The notes below the pieces were generated by a model, which saw only the letters and a list, made by a program, of their open reading frames with translations, was not told the origin of the DNA and searched no databases. A stretch of 5,859 bases of DNA from Lachnospiraceae bacterium (lineage in GTDB: Bacteria; Bacillota; Clostridia; Lachnospirales; Lachnospiraceae), in NCBI GenBank assembly GCA_003488965.1, contig DNJW01000178.1:5418-11276 (forward strand), given 5' to 3'. A program made the position numbers and the translations under genes. This document shows, one piece after another, positions 1 to 5,671 of this stretch. Within the stretch, counting starts at the first letter, position 1. Every line of letters begins with the position of its first letter.

Positions 1-76
1 ACCAGATACAACATACCGTCTGCAGTGTTATTGTAGCACTTAAAAGCGGGCAATAACAGGAAATGATTTTAAAAAG

Positions 77-652
77 CTATTCTGCATCAGAAGCAGAAAG
101 CTTTTCCTGCAATGCTTGATAGTCTGCTTGTAACTGTTCGTACTTAATCAGCAGATCATTATATAGTGTTTCATAATCAGCAGCGGCTACAGCAGGAGAA
201 GAACCACCATAGGGGATAGTATAGGTAGACAAAATTTCATCCCCCATAAATTCTTTTATTTCAACCTCAATATCAGACTGGCTTTCAAGTTCGTATGAGA
301 ATAGATAACGGACTTTGCCGCCCGGTTTTAATTCTGTAGATGCGGGCTTACATTCCTTCCCTTTTGGCTGGGAATAACTATAATCATTAATTCCGACTTC
401 CAGAGCAACGCCGTCTTGATAGAAACGGTTGGTAAATTGATTTGTGGGGTACACATTTTCAGTAGTAGTGTTTTCATACTCAATAAAAGTAACTAAATAT
501 TCTTTATCCCCGTAGGTATAAAATTCATAATCGACAAGATCATAAATACCATTTGGGCTTTCAACGTGCGGCAGCGCTGCAGTATCTTCTGCGTAGACAG
601 GGAGAGATATACAGGCGGCAAGGAAAAAAGCGGGAATTATTTTTTTAATCAT
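77..652 (-). CDS. Exported DUF5067-like protein, function unknown
   Basis: A 191-residue protein. The N-terminus has two Lys (3-4) followed by a hydrophobic stretch and a VYA-ED junction at residues 19-23, which looks like a signal peptidase I site. The LAAC at 11-14 also fits a lipobox, but the hydrophobic part before it is short and the hydrophobicity continues past it, so plain secretion is slightly favoured over a lipoprotein. Residues about 36-148 form a beta-rich region with a Y-x-T-F-I-E-Y-E-N-T segment and a later L-K-P-G-G-K-V-R-Y-L-F turn. This resembles the DUF5067 immunoglobulin-like domain of Firmicutes surface proteins; the assignment is from memory of the family. Residues 159-187 are a Leu/Tyr/Gln-rich heptad-like segment, probably a short coiled coil. 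The start is supported by AGAAGGTG 8 nt upstream on the minus strand. It lies 27 nt after the SWIM gene, so the two are probably co-transcribed. No enzymatic motif is seen. Confidence 0.72.
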   Translation of the reverse strand: MIKKIIPAFFLAACISLPVYAEDTAALPHVESPNGIYDLVDYEFYTYGDKEYLVTFIEYENTTTENVYPTNQFTNRFYQDGVALEVGINDYSYSQPKGKECKPASTELKPGGKVRYLFSYELESQSDIEVEIKEFMGDEILSTYTIPYGGSSPAVAAADYETLYNDLLIKYEQLQADYQALQEKLSASDAE

Positions 653-679
653 AAGTCAGACACCTTCTTTTCTGGAAGC

Positions 680-1072
680 TTATTTGGAAAGCAAAGCATT
701 TACAATTTTATTGAATTTTTCAATAGAAATAGCACCACTTAGATATAATTCTTTGTAATGGTTTATGTCGGTCTGAATATTGTCTTTAAACGCCTTTGCT
801 GCCTTGCGGTTTGTTTTAGGGAGATCATCAAGAAAACCGAGTTCGGCGGCAAGCCTGTACATATGCTTGCATGGTAGATTTCTGGCTCCAAAGTCAAAGC
901 AGGTACAGCTATTAAGCGTTACATCATAGATACCGTCACTTCCGACGATTACAGCAGTTTCATTTTCAGCATTTACAGTGACGTTTTCGGATTTGATGCG
1001 CTGCGAAAACGCAATCCGTTTGATCTGTTCATAGTCGGTATGTACATTCTCATTCCAGTTCCCAAAGTTCAT
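680..1072 (-). CDS. Small SWIM zinc-finger protein with SHOCT-like C-terminus
   Basis: A 130-residue cytoplasmic protein with no signal peptide or membrane segment. Residues 56-70 carry a complete SWIM motif, CxC-x9-CxH (Cys56, Cys58, Cys68, His70), which in this family binds one zinc and is associated with DNA or protein binding. Before it, residues 32-55 form the usual short strands (VTVNAENETAVIVGSDG). Residues about 102-129 (KELYLSGAISIEKFNKIV) match the short SHOCT pattern 'L-x-x-G-x-I-[ST]-x-E/K-x-F', an oligomerisation-type segment common at bacterial C-termini. Most SWIM proteins are larger or fused to SWI2/SNF2 helicases, so this is a stand-alone version whose partner is not visible. 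GGAAGGGG 7 nt before the ATG supports the start. It is the first gene of a two-gene minus-strand unit. Its upstream region is bounded by the IS30 left end, which may supply part of its promoter. Family motif is certain, role is unknown. Confidence 0.87.
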   Translation of the reverse strand: MNFGNWNENVHTDYEQIKRIAFSQRIKSENVTVNAENETAVIVGSDGIYDVTLNSCTCFDFGARNLPCKHMYRLAAELGFLDDLPKTNRKAAKAFKDNIQTDINHYKELYLSGAISIEKFNKIVNALLSK

Positions 1073-1115
1073 AGTAAAACCCCTTCCGTTAATTTGCGGC
1101 GTATGCCGTGCTTAA

Positions 1116-1142
1116 ATTTTACAGCGGGGGGGGTACTGTCAA
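1116..1142 (-). promoter_or_regulatory. Possible hybrid promoter for the SWIM gene, -35 inside IS left end
   Basis: Read on the minus strand, a perfect TTGACA (1142-1137) lies in the outermost bases of the IS30 left inverted repeat. A TAAAAT (1121-1116) lies outside the element, 15 bp away. The -10 matches 5 of 6 consensus positions, but the spacing is shorter than the usual 16-18 bp, so strength is doubtful. The 8-G tract (C-rich on this strand) fills most of the spacer. The pair lies about 44-70 nt before the SWIM start codon. Outward promoters formed by IS ends are well known in several IS families; use here is inference. Confidence 0.35.
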
Positions 1143-1165
1143 TAGTTATTAGACACTTTTTACAG
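1137..1165 (+). repeat. IS30 left terminal inverted repeat
   Basis: It begins TGTCAATAGTT and pairs with the reverse complement of 2221-2249. Mismatches are concentrated in the middle (1148, 1150-1151, 1156-1157), with GACA and TTTT blocks conserved further in. On the opposite strand its outermost six bases read TTGACA, an outward-facing -35 consensus. Confidence 0.82.
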
Positions 1166-1184
1166 GGCGGAGGGGGAAGAGAAA

Positions 1185-2216
1185 ATGGGAAAACATTTGA
1201 GCCATAGTGATAGAATAAAAATGGAAACGTTGCTTAATAAAGGACATTCAAAAAGGGAAGTTGCCGAGTATCTTCATGTACACAGAAGCACAATATATAG
1301 GGAGTACGACAGAGGAAAATATATACATAGAAATTCTGACTACACGGAGGAAGAACGGTACAGCAGCGATCTAGGGCAGCAGAAGCACGACTGGAACGAA
1401 CAGGGAAAGGGCAAAGCATTAAAAATAGGAAATGACAGAGAATTGGCAGAGAGTATAGAAAATTTAATAGTGAACGAAAAGTACAGCCCGGAAGCTGCGT
1501 TGGCAGCGATTGAAAAGGGCGAAAAAGAATTTAAAACATCTATCAGCGTAAGGACTTTGTATAGATATATTGATAATGGAATTTTCTTGAAATTGACAAA
1601 TAAGGACCTGCCGATCAAGGGGAAGAGGAAAGCACATAATAAGAAAGTGAAGGTTCAGAAACGGGCCAGTGCAGGCGAAAGCATAGAGAACAGACCGGAT
1701 GAAGTAAAGGACCGGGAAATTTTCGGGCATTGGGAAATGGACACGGTAAAAGGCCAGCGCGGGACTACTAAATCATGTATGCTTGTATTGACCGAAAGAA
1801 AAACAAGGGATGAAATTATTGTAAAGCTGCAAGATCAAGGGGCGGCTTCTGTCGTTGAAGCACTGGACAGGCTGGAAAGAAAATGGGGTGAAATGTTTTA
1901 CAAGGTATTCCGGAGTATAACGGTAGATAATGGCGTGGAGTTTTCGGACTATGAGGGCATGGAGAAATCAAGTCTAAAAGAGGGGAAACGCACGTTTGTT
2001 TTCTACTGCCATCCTTACAGCAGTTGGGAGCGCGGAACGAATGAAAATAATAATAGGCTTATCCGCAGACACATTCCAAAGGGTGAAGACTTTGACGATA
2101 GGACAGATGAAGAGATAGCCTATATTGAAAACTGGATTAATAATTATCCACGGGGAATATTCGAGTATAAAACCTCTGGTGAATTATTTGAGGAAGAGTT
2201 AAAGAAGCTGGCATAA
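1185..2216 (+). CDS. IS30-family DDE transposase
   Basis: 343 residues, full length for the family. Residues about 5-44 form the N-terminal helix-turn-helix (LSHSDRIKMETLLNKGHSKR followed by EVAEYLHVHRSTIYRE), which in IS30 proteins contacts the inverted repeats or target. A second helical region (about 84-131, with SVRTLYRYID) follows, then a basic linker at 143-160. The RNase-H-like catalytic core carries Asp186 (GHWEMDTVKG), Asp248 (ITVDNGVEF) and Glu287 in the hallmark WERGTNENNN block, followed by RLIRRHIPKG. The 38 residues between the second Asp and the Glu exceed the 33 typical of IS30, because of an insert around YEGMEKSSLKEGKRT. All three catalytic acids are present with no frameshift, so it is probably functional. 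A strong GGAGGGGG 8 nt upstream fixes the ATG. The stop lies 4 nt before the right inverted repeat. It uses many A-rich codons, unlike the leuB/ilvD genes, as expected for a mobile gene. Confidence 0.97.
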   Translation: MGKHLSHSDRIKMETLLNKGHSKREVAEYLHVHRSTIYREYDRGKYIHRNSDYTEEERYSSDLGQQKHDWNEQGKGKALKIGNDRELAESIENLIVNEKYSPEAALAAIEKGEKEFKTSISVRTLYRYIDNGIFLKLTNKDLPIKGKRKAHNKKVKVQKRASAGESIENRPDEVKDREIFGHWEMDTVKGQRGTTKSCMLVLTERKTRDEIIVKLQDQGAASVVEALDRLERKWGEMFYKVFRSITVDNGVEFSDYEGMEKSSLKEGKRTFVFYCHPYSSWERGTNENNNRLIRRHIPKGEDFDDRTDEEIAYIENWINNYPRGIFEYKTSGELFEEELKKLA

Positions 2217-2220
2217 AAAA

Positions 2221-2249
2221 TTGAAAAACTTGTCGCAAAACTATTGACA
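2221..2249 (+). repeat. IS30 right terminal inverted repeat
   Basis: The reverse complement begins TGTCAATAGTT, identical to the outer 11 nt of the left repeat. On the plus strand its last six bases are TTGACA (2244-2249), a perfect -35 hexamer pointing out of the element toward yajC. No good -10 is found 16-18 bp further (GATTTG at 17 bp), so this end is unlikely to give a strong promoter here. Confidence 0.82.
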
Positions 2250-2250
2250 A

Positions 2251-2377
2251 AATATAAAACTGGCAGGATTTGAAAAAATAACTTGATGAACCGCGTGATT
2301 TTGTGTATGATGGTATGAGTATTATTCGTGACGCAAAGCAGACAGAAATCCGTGCGGCACGAGAGATAAGATATTAA
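2251..2377 (+). pseudogene. Possible 3' remnant of a gene truncated at the IS right end
   Basis: From 2282 to the TAA at 2375-2377 one frame is open for 31 codons and reads like a natural protein C-terminus (it includes DFVYDGMSIIRDAKQTEI). The composition is balanced, with acidic/basic alternation and synonymous codon choice like the genes to the right. Just upstream, 2251-2283 in the neighbouring frame reads NIKLAGFEKIT. A single extra base in the AA at 2280-2281 would join the two segments. No start codon with a ribosome binding site is seen, and the IS right repeat cuts off anything upstream. This fits a gene whose 5' part was removed at IS insertion or later rearrangement. I do not recognise the family. 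It could equally be untranslated leader that is open by chance; 31 codons is short evidence. Confidence 0.3.
2283..2311 (+). promoter_or_regulatory. Candidate promoter for the yajC-leuB-ilvD cluster
   Basis: TTGATG (2283-2288, 4 of 6 consensus) and TATGAT (2306-2311, 5 of 6) are separated by 17 bp, the optimal sigma-A spacing. Transcription would start near 2318, giving a leader of about 78 nt before the yajC ATG. It is the best match in the 146 nt between the IS and yajC. It overlaps the possible gene remnant, which weakens it somewhat. It lies outside the IS, so the cluster would keep its own promoter after the insertion. Confidence 0.5.
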
Positions 2378-2395
2378 GAAAGGAAGGAAACAAAT

Positions 2396-2710
2396 ATGTA
2401 TTTATTGACAGAGGGTGCGGCGGCATCTGGAACAAGCAGCATTCTGCTCCTCGTATTTTACGTGGTGATCATCGGCGGAGCAATGTACTTTATGGCGATC
2501 CGTCCGCAGAAGAAGGAACAGAAAAGAATTAACGCTATGCTTGCGGAGCTGGCTGTGGGAGACAGCGTCGTGACGACAGGCGGTTTTTATGGCGTGGTAA
2601 TTGATATTACGGATGAAGATGTAATTGTGGAATTCGGAAGCAATAAGAACTGTAGAATTCCGATGCGCAAATCTGCCATTGCAGAAGTGGAAAAGGCAGA
2701 CGCTGAATAA
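2396..2710 (+). CDS. yajC: Sec translocase accessory subunit YajC
   Basis: 104 residues, the normal length for YajC. A short N-terminus is followed by one membrane segment at about 14-34 (SILLLVFYVVIIGGAMYFMA). Next comes the family signature IRPQKKEQKR at 35-44, then a cytoplasmic domain with VGDSVVTTGGFYGVV (54-68), the most conserved YajC block, and a charged tail. YajC associates with SecDF beside the SecYEG channel and is generally dispensable; this is family knowledge. The start is supported by GGAAGG 8 nt upstream. It is the first gene of a plus-strand run continuing into leuB after a 91-nt gap that holds a hairpin. secD/secF and tgt, common yajC neighbours, are not visible. The upstream side is occupied by the IS30 element, so an original neighbour may have been displaced. 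Confidence 0.97.
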   Translation: MYLLTEGAAASGTSSILLLVFYVVIIGGAMYFMAIRPQKKEQKRINAMLAELAVGDSVVTTGGFYGVVIDITDEDVIVEFGSNKNCRIPMRKSAIAEVEKADAE

Positions 2711-2713
2711 TTG

Positions 2714-2763
2714 CAGCAGAATCAGACATAAGCTGGGGACATGGCAAATTCTGCTGTGTCCCC
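2714..2763 (+). promoter_or_regulatory. Attenuator-like pair of alternative hairpins between yajC and leuB
   Basis: The main hairpin pairs 2735-2746 (GGGGACATGGCA) with 2752-2763 (TGCTGTGTCCCC). That is 12 pairs including two adjacent G-U wobbles, closing a 5-nt loop. It is followed by only three U (GTTTGTG), so it is a poor intrinsic terminator. A second perfect 9-bp pairing, CAGCAGAAT (2714-2722) with ATTCTGCTG (2748-2756), uses the loop and part of the 3' arm of the first. The two cannot form together. The upstream arm lies 4 nt after the yajC stop, where a terminating ribosome would cover it. Alternative pairing is directly visible; a regulatory role for leuB is inference. It could also be a partial terminator or an mRNA processing/stability element. 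Confidence 0.45.
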
Positions 2764-2801
2764 GTTTGTGCAAATGAATATAGGGCAGAGGAGTAAGAAT
2801 T

Positions 2802-3884
2802 ATGAATTATAAGATCGCAGTGATTCCGGGCGATGGTATCGGACCGGAAATTGTAGCACAGGCCAGAGAGGTGCTGGATGCGGCAGGGAAGAAATTTGGA
2901 TTTCAGCTTGACTATACAGAGCTGCTGATGGGCGGAGCTTCGATTGATGTACATGGGGTGCCGCTGACGGACGAAACGATCGAGGCGGCGAAGGCGAGTG
3001 ACGCAGTGCTTATGGGTTCTATCGGAGGGGATGCAAAGACATCTCCATGGTACCAATTAGAACCATCTAAGCGCCCGGAGGCAGGACTTTTGAAAATCAG
3101 AAAGGCCCTGAATCTGTTTGCGAATCTGCGCCCGGCGTACTTATATGAGGAACTGAAGGCGGCGTGTCCGCTGCGCGACGAGATCATCGGGGAAGGCTTC
3201 GACATGATGATTATGCGTGAACTGACCGGCGGTCTGTATTTCGGTGAGCGCAAAACAGTGGAGGAGAATGGGGTGCGCAGGGCAATTGATACGCTGACCT
3301 ACGACGAAAATGAGATCCGCCGTATAGCACGGCGCGGTTTTGATATTGCAAGAAAAAGAAGAAAAAAGGTGACAAGTGTCGACAAAGCGAATGTGCTGGA
3401 TTCCTCGCGCCTCTGGAGAGCGGTTGTGGAAGAGGTCGCAAAGGAATATCCGGATGTGGAGCTTTCACATATGCTGGTAGACAACTGTGCAATGCAGCTT
3501 GTGCGCGATCCGGCACAGTTCGATGTCATCCTTACGGAAAATATGTTTGGTGATATTCTTTCAGACGAGGCGAGCATGGTGACAGGCTCTATCGGAATGC
3601 TGTCCTCCGCGAGTCTGAACGAGACGAAATTCGGGCTGTATGAGCCGAGCCACGGTTCTGCGCCGGATATTGCCGGAAAGGATATCGCAAATCCGATTGC
3701 CACGATTTTGTCGGCGGCGATGATGCTGCGCTTTTCCCTGGATCTGGATGATGCTGCGGATGCTATTGAGCAGGCGGTAAAGCAGGTGCTCAAAGACGGT
3801 TACCGCACGGGCGATATCATGTCTGAGGGATGTACGCGGGTAGGCTGCCGTGAAATGGGTCAGCTGATTAAAGAACGGATCTGA
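2802..3884 (+). CDS. leuB: 3-isopropylmalate dehydrogenase
   Basis: 360 residues, full length. It catalyses NAD-dependent oxidation and decarboxylation of 3-isopropylmalate to 2-oxoisocaproate, the last committed step before transamination to leucine, in the cytoplasm as a homodimer. The N-terminus has the family's [10 protein letters not shown] (8-17). Predicted malate-moiety arginines are Arg100, Arg110 and Arg139. The catalytic pair is Tyr146 ([10 protein letters not shown]) and Lys195 (SVDKANVL). Metal-binding aspartates are Asp227 (LVDNCAM), Asp251 and Asp255 ([12 protein letters not shown]). The [18 protein letters not shown] block at 281-298, with Asp289, marks NAD rather than NADP use and LeuB rather than isocitrate dehydrogenase. 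Tartrate dehydrogenase relatives are less likely given the leuB-ilvD-ilvB context. GAGGAG 8 nt upstream supports the ATG. ilvD starts 13 nt after its stop. leuA and leuCD are not in the window. Confidence 0.97.
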   Translation: MNYKIAVIPGDGIGPEIVAQAREVLDAAGKKFGFQLDYTELLMGGASIDVHGVPLTDETIEAAKASDAVLMGSIGGDAKTSPWYQLEPSKRPEAGLLKIRKALNLFANLRPAYLYEELKAACPLRDEIIGEGFDMMIMRELTGGLYFGERKTVEENGVRRAIDTLTYDENEIRRIARRGFDIARKRRKKVTSVDKANVLDSSRLWRAVVEEVAKEYPDVELSHMLVDNCAMQLVRDPAQFDVILTENMFGDILSDEASMVTGSIGMLSSASLNETKFGLYEPSHGSAPDIAGKDIANPIATILSAAMMLRFSLDLDDAADAIEQAVKQVLKDGYRTGDIMSEGCTRVGCREMGQLIKERI

Positions 3885-3897
3885 GGGAGGAGAAACG

Positions 3898-5562
3898 ATG
3901 AAAAGTGATGCAGTAAAAAAGGGGATGCAGCAGGCACCCCACCGTTCCCTGTTCAATGCGCTGGGAATGACAGACGAAGAAATGAGACGGCCGCTTGTCG
4001 GCATTGTAAATTCCTATAATGAAATCGTGCCGGGACATATGAACCTCGACAAGATCACCGAGGCAGTGAAGATGGGGGTTGCGCTTGCCGGCGGCGTACC
4101 GCGCGAATTCCCGGCGATTGCTGTCTGCGACGGTATCGCCATGGGGCATGTCGGTATGAAATATTCTCTGGTTACGCGTGATCTGATTGCGGATTCTACC
4201 GAGTGCATGGCAATCGCACACCAGTTTGATGCGCTGGTCTGCATTCCGAATTGTGACAAAAACGTGCCGGGACTTCTGATGGCGGCGGCCCGCATAAATA
4301 TCCCGACTATTTTTGTCAGCGGCGGTCCGATGCTTGCCGGACACGTAAAGGGCGAAAAGCGCAGCCTTTCCAGTATGTTTGAGGCAGTCGGTTCCTTTGC
4401 GGCGGGCACAATGACGGAGGAAGACGTCTACGAATTCGAGTGCAAGACCTGTCCTACCTGCGGTTCCTGTTCCGGTATGTACACTGCAAACAGCATGAAC
4501 TGTCTGACAGAGGCTCTCGGCATGGGACTTCCGGGCAACGGCACTATCCCGGCGGTATATTCTGAGCGTATCAAGCTGGCAAAGCTTGCCGGTATGAAGG
4601 TAATGGAGCTGCTGGAAAAGAATATCCGTCCGCGTGACATCATGACAGAGAAGGCATTCCGCAATGCGCTGACCGTAGATATGGCACTCGGATGTTCCAC
4701 AAACAGTATGCTGCATCTCCCGGCGATTGCACATGAGGCAGGTGTGGAGCTGAACGTGGATATCGCCAATGAGATCAGTGCGAAAACACCGAACCTCTGT
4801 CATCTCGCTCCCGCAGGTCCGACTTATATGGAAGATCTGAATGAAGCGGGCGGTGTGTATGCAGTGATGAATGAACTGGATAAAAAGGGTCTGCTTTACA
4901 CCGATCTGATCACAGCGACAGGAAAGACTGTGAAGGAAAATATCAGCGGATGTGAAAACCGCAATCCGCAGGTCATTCGTCCGATTGATCATCCGTACAG
5001 CACGACCGGCGGGATCGCTGTGCTGAAGGGGAATCTGGCGCCGGATTCCGGTGTGGTAAAGCGTTCTGCGGTAGTGCCGGAGATGATGGTGCACGAAGGC
5101 CCGGCGAGAGTGTTTGAGTGCGAGGAGGACGCTATTGAGGCGATCAAGTCCGGTAAAATTGTGGCGGGCGATGTCGTAGTGATCCGCTATGAGGGACCCA
5201 AGGGCGGCCCCGGCATGCGTGAGATGCTGAATCCCACCTCTGCCATTGCAGGCATGGGATTGGGTGCTTCCGTAGCTCTGATTACGGACGGACGCTTCAG
5301 CGGCGCTTCCAGAGGAGCATCCATTGGGCATGTGTCTCCGGAAGCAGCCGTAGGCGGACCCATTGCACTGGTAGAAGAAGGCGATCGGATTCGCATTGAC
5401 ATTCCGAACAACCGTCTGGAGGTTTTGGTATCCGATGAGGAGATGGCAGCACGTAAAGCGAAGTGGCATCCAAGAGAGCCAAGAGTAACTACAGGCTATC
5501 TGGCCCGCTACGCAAAGATGGTAACCTCCGGAAACAGGGGAGCGGTATTAGAGATTAAATAA
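3898..5562 (+). CDS. ilvD: Dihydroxy-acid dehydratase
   Basis: 554 residues, full length. It dehydrates 2,3-dihydroxyisovalerate and 2,3-dihydroxy-3-methylvalerate to the 2-keto acids leading to valine/leucine and isoleucine, using Mg2+ and an Fe-S cluster. Visible signatures are [12 protein letters not shown] (76-87), NCDKNVPG (118-125) with Cys119, Asp120 and the presumably carbamylated Lys121, and [14 protein letters not shown] (188-201) with Cys191. [19 protein letters not shown] (465-483) contains the putative catalytic Ser468. At the first cluster position it has EIVPGHMNL (42-50) instead of the PCN-type cysteine of plant and mycobacterial [2Fe-2S] enzymes. This resembles the E. coli [4Fe-4S], oxygen-sensitive class and suits an anaerobe; the class call is inference. 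The ATG is preceded by GGGAGGAG overlapping the 13-nt gap after leuB, so translation is probably coupled. Edd (phosphogluconate dehydratase), a relative, is excluded by length and context. Confidence 0.98.
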   Translation: MKSDAVKKGMQQAPHRSLFNALGMTDEEMRRPLVGIVNSYNEIVPGHMNLDKITEAVKMGVALAGGVPREFPAIAVCDGIAMGHVGMKYSLVTRDLIADSTECMAIAHQFDALVCIPNCDKNVPGLLMAAARINIPTIFVSGGPMLAGHVKGEKRSLSSMFEAVGSFAAGTMTEEDVYEFECKTCPTCGSCSGMYTANSMNCLTEALGMGLPGNGTIPAVYSERIKLAKLAGMKVMELLEKNIRPRDIMTEKAFRNALTVDMALGCSTNSMLHLPAIAHEAGVELNVDIANEISAKTPNLCHLAPAGPTYMEDLNEAGGVYAVMNELDKKGLLYTDLITATGKTVKENISGCENRNPQVIRPIDHPYSTTGGIAVLKGNLAPDSGVVKRSAVVPEMMVHEGPARVFECEEDAIEAIKSGKIVAGDVVVIRYEGPKGGPGMREMLNPTSAIAGMGLGASVALITDGRFSGASRGASIGHVSPEAAVGGPIALVEEGDRIRIDIPNNRLEVLVSDEEMAARKAKWHPREPRVTTGYLARYAKMVTSGNRGAVLEIK

Positions 5563-5593
5563 GGAGATAGAATATATTTACGGATGAAATTAT

Positions 5594-5622
5594 AATTACG
5601 GCCCACAGGGTGGACCGTAATT
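5594..5622 (+). promoter_or_regulatory. Intercistronic hairpin between ilvD and ilvB
   Basis: A 29-nt near-palindrome: AATTACGGCCCAC pairs with the 3' arm ending GGACCGTAATT. It gives 12 pairs, one internal C/A mismatch and a 3-nt AGG loop. The following sequence (GATTCTATTAATCC) is only moderately U-rich, so termination would be weak. The loop region contains AGGGTGGACCG, similar to but one base shorter than the T-box AGGGTGGNACC core; a full T-box has no room here. A perfect TATAAT (5591-5596) overlaps the 5' edge, but no good -35 lies 16-18 bp before it (TAGAAT at 17 bp). It may adjust ilvB expression relative to ilvD or mark an mRNA processing site. Confidence 0.45.
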
Positions 5623-5671
5623 GATTCTATTAATCCTGAGAATGAAAACGAATACAGAACGGAGAGAAAGT

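Larger units (their letters stand above)
1137..2249 (+). mobile_element. IS30-family insertion sequence, apparently complete
   Basis: An element of about 1.1 kb containing one intact IS30-type transposase gene bounded by imperfect terminal inverted repeats (1137-1165 and 2221-2249). The outer 11 nt, TGTCAATAGTT, are identical at both ends, and 22 of 29 positions match overall. The size and single-ORF layout are normal for IS30 elements. No obvious 2-3 bp target duplication is seen: the flanks are TAC on the left and AAA on the right if the ends are placed at the TGTC/GACA boundary. The true ends may therefore be a base or two off, or the flanks may have been rearranged. An 8-G run (1126-1133) lies just outside the left end. 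The element separates the minus-strand accessory genes from the plus-strand yajC-leuB-ilvD-ilvB cluster. Confidence 0.88.

Noticed and set aside
26..58. Inverted repeat TGTTATTG / CAATAACA downstream of the exported-protein gene as a terminator
   Set aside because: Only 8 A/T-rich pairs with a 17-nt loop, and no U-run follows in the direction of transcription. Not convincing as a terminator.
2607..3056. Minus-strand open frame across yajC and the start of leuB
   Set aside because: It overlaps two clear plus-strand genes and the intergenic hairpin, has no ribosome binding site or recognisable domain, and is a shadow frame.
3362..3368. A AAA AAG slippery heptamer in the reading frame of leuB
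   Set aside because: The match to the dnaX-type -1 frameshift signal is exact. However, it lies in the conserved basic stretch before SVDKANVL, has no upstream Shine-Dalgarno-like stimulator, and a shifted product would lose the active site. Probably chance in a Lys/Arg-rich segment.
3868..5469. A 533-codon open frame on the minus strand opposite ilvD
   Set aside because: It is antisense to an unambiguous full-length ilvD and rich in Cys, His and Arg without any domain. Such long antisense frames arise from codon bias of the sense gene.
5584..5595. Tiny ORF ATG-AAA-TTA-TAA after ilvD as a leader peptide
   Set aside because: Three codons only, and the AAGGAG at 5561-5566 is too far upstream to serve it.
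5591..5596. Perfect TATAAT as an ilvB promoter -10
   Set aside because: The best -35 candidate at 17 bp is TAGAAT (3 of 6), there is no TGn extension, and the start would fall inside the hairpin. Too weak to call a promoter.
5594..5622. T-box riboswitch suggested by AGGGTGGACCG
   Set aside because: The core is one base short of AGGGTGGNACC. The preceding ~30 nt reach the ilvD stop, so there is no space for Stem I with a specifier loop, and no terminator alternative follows. Kept only as a hairpin.
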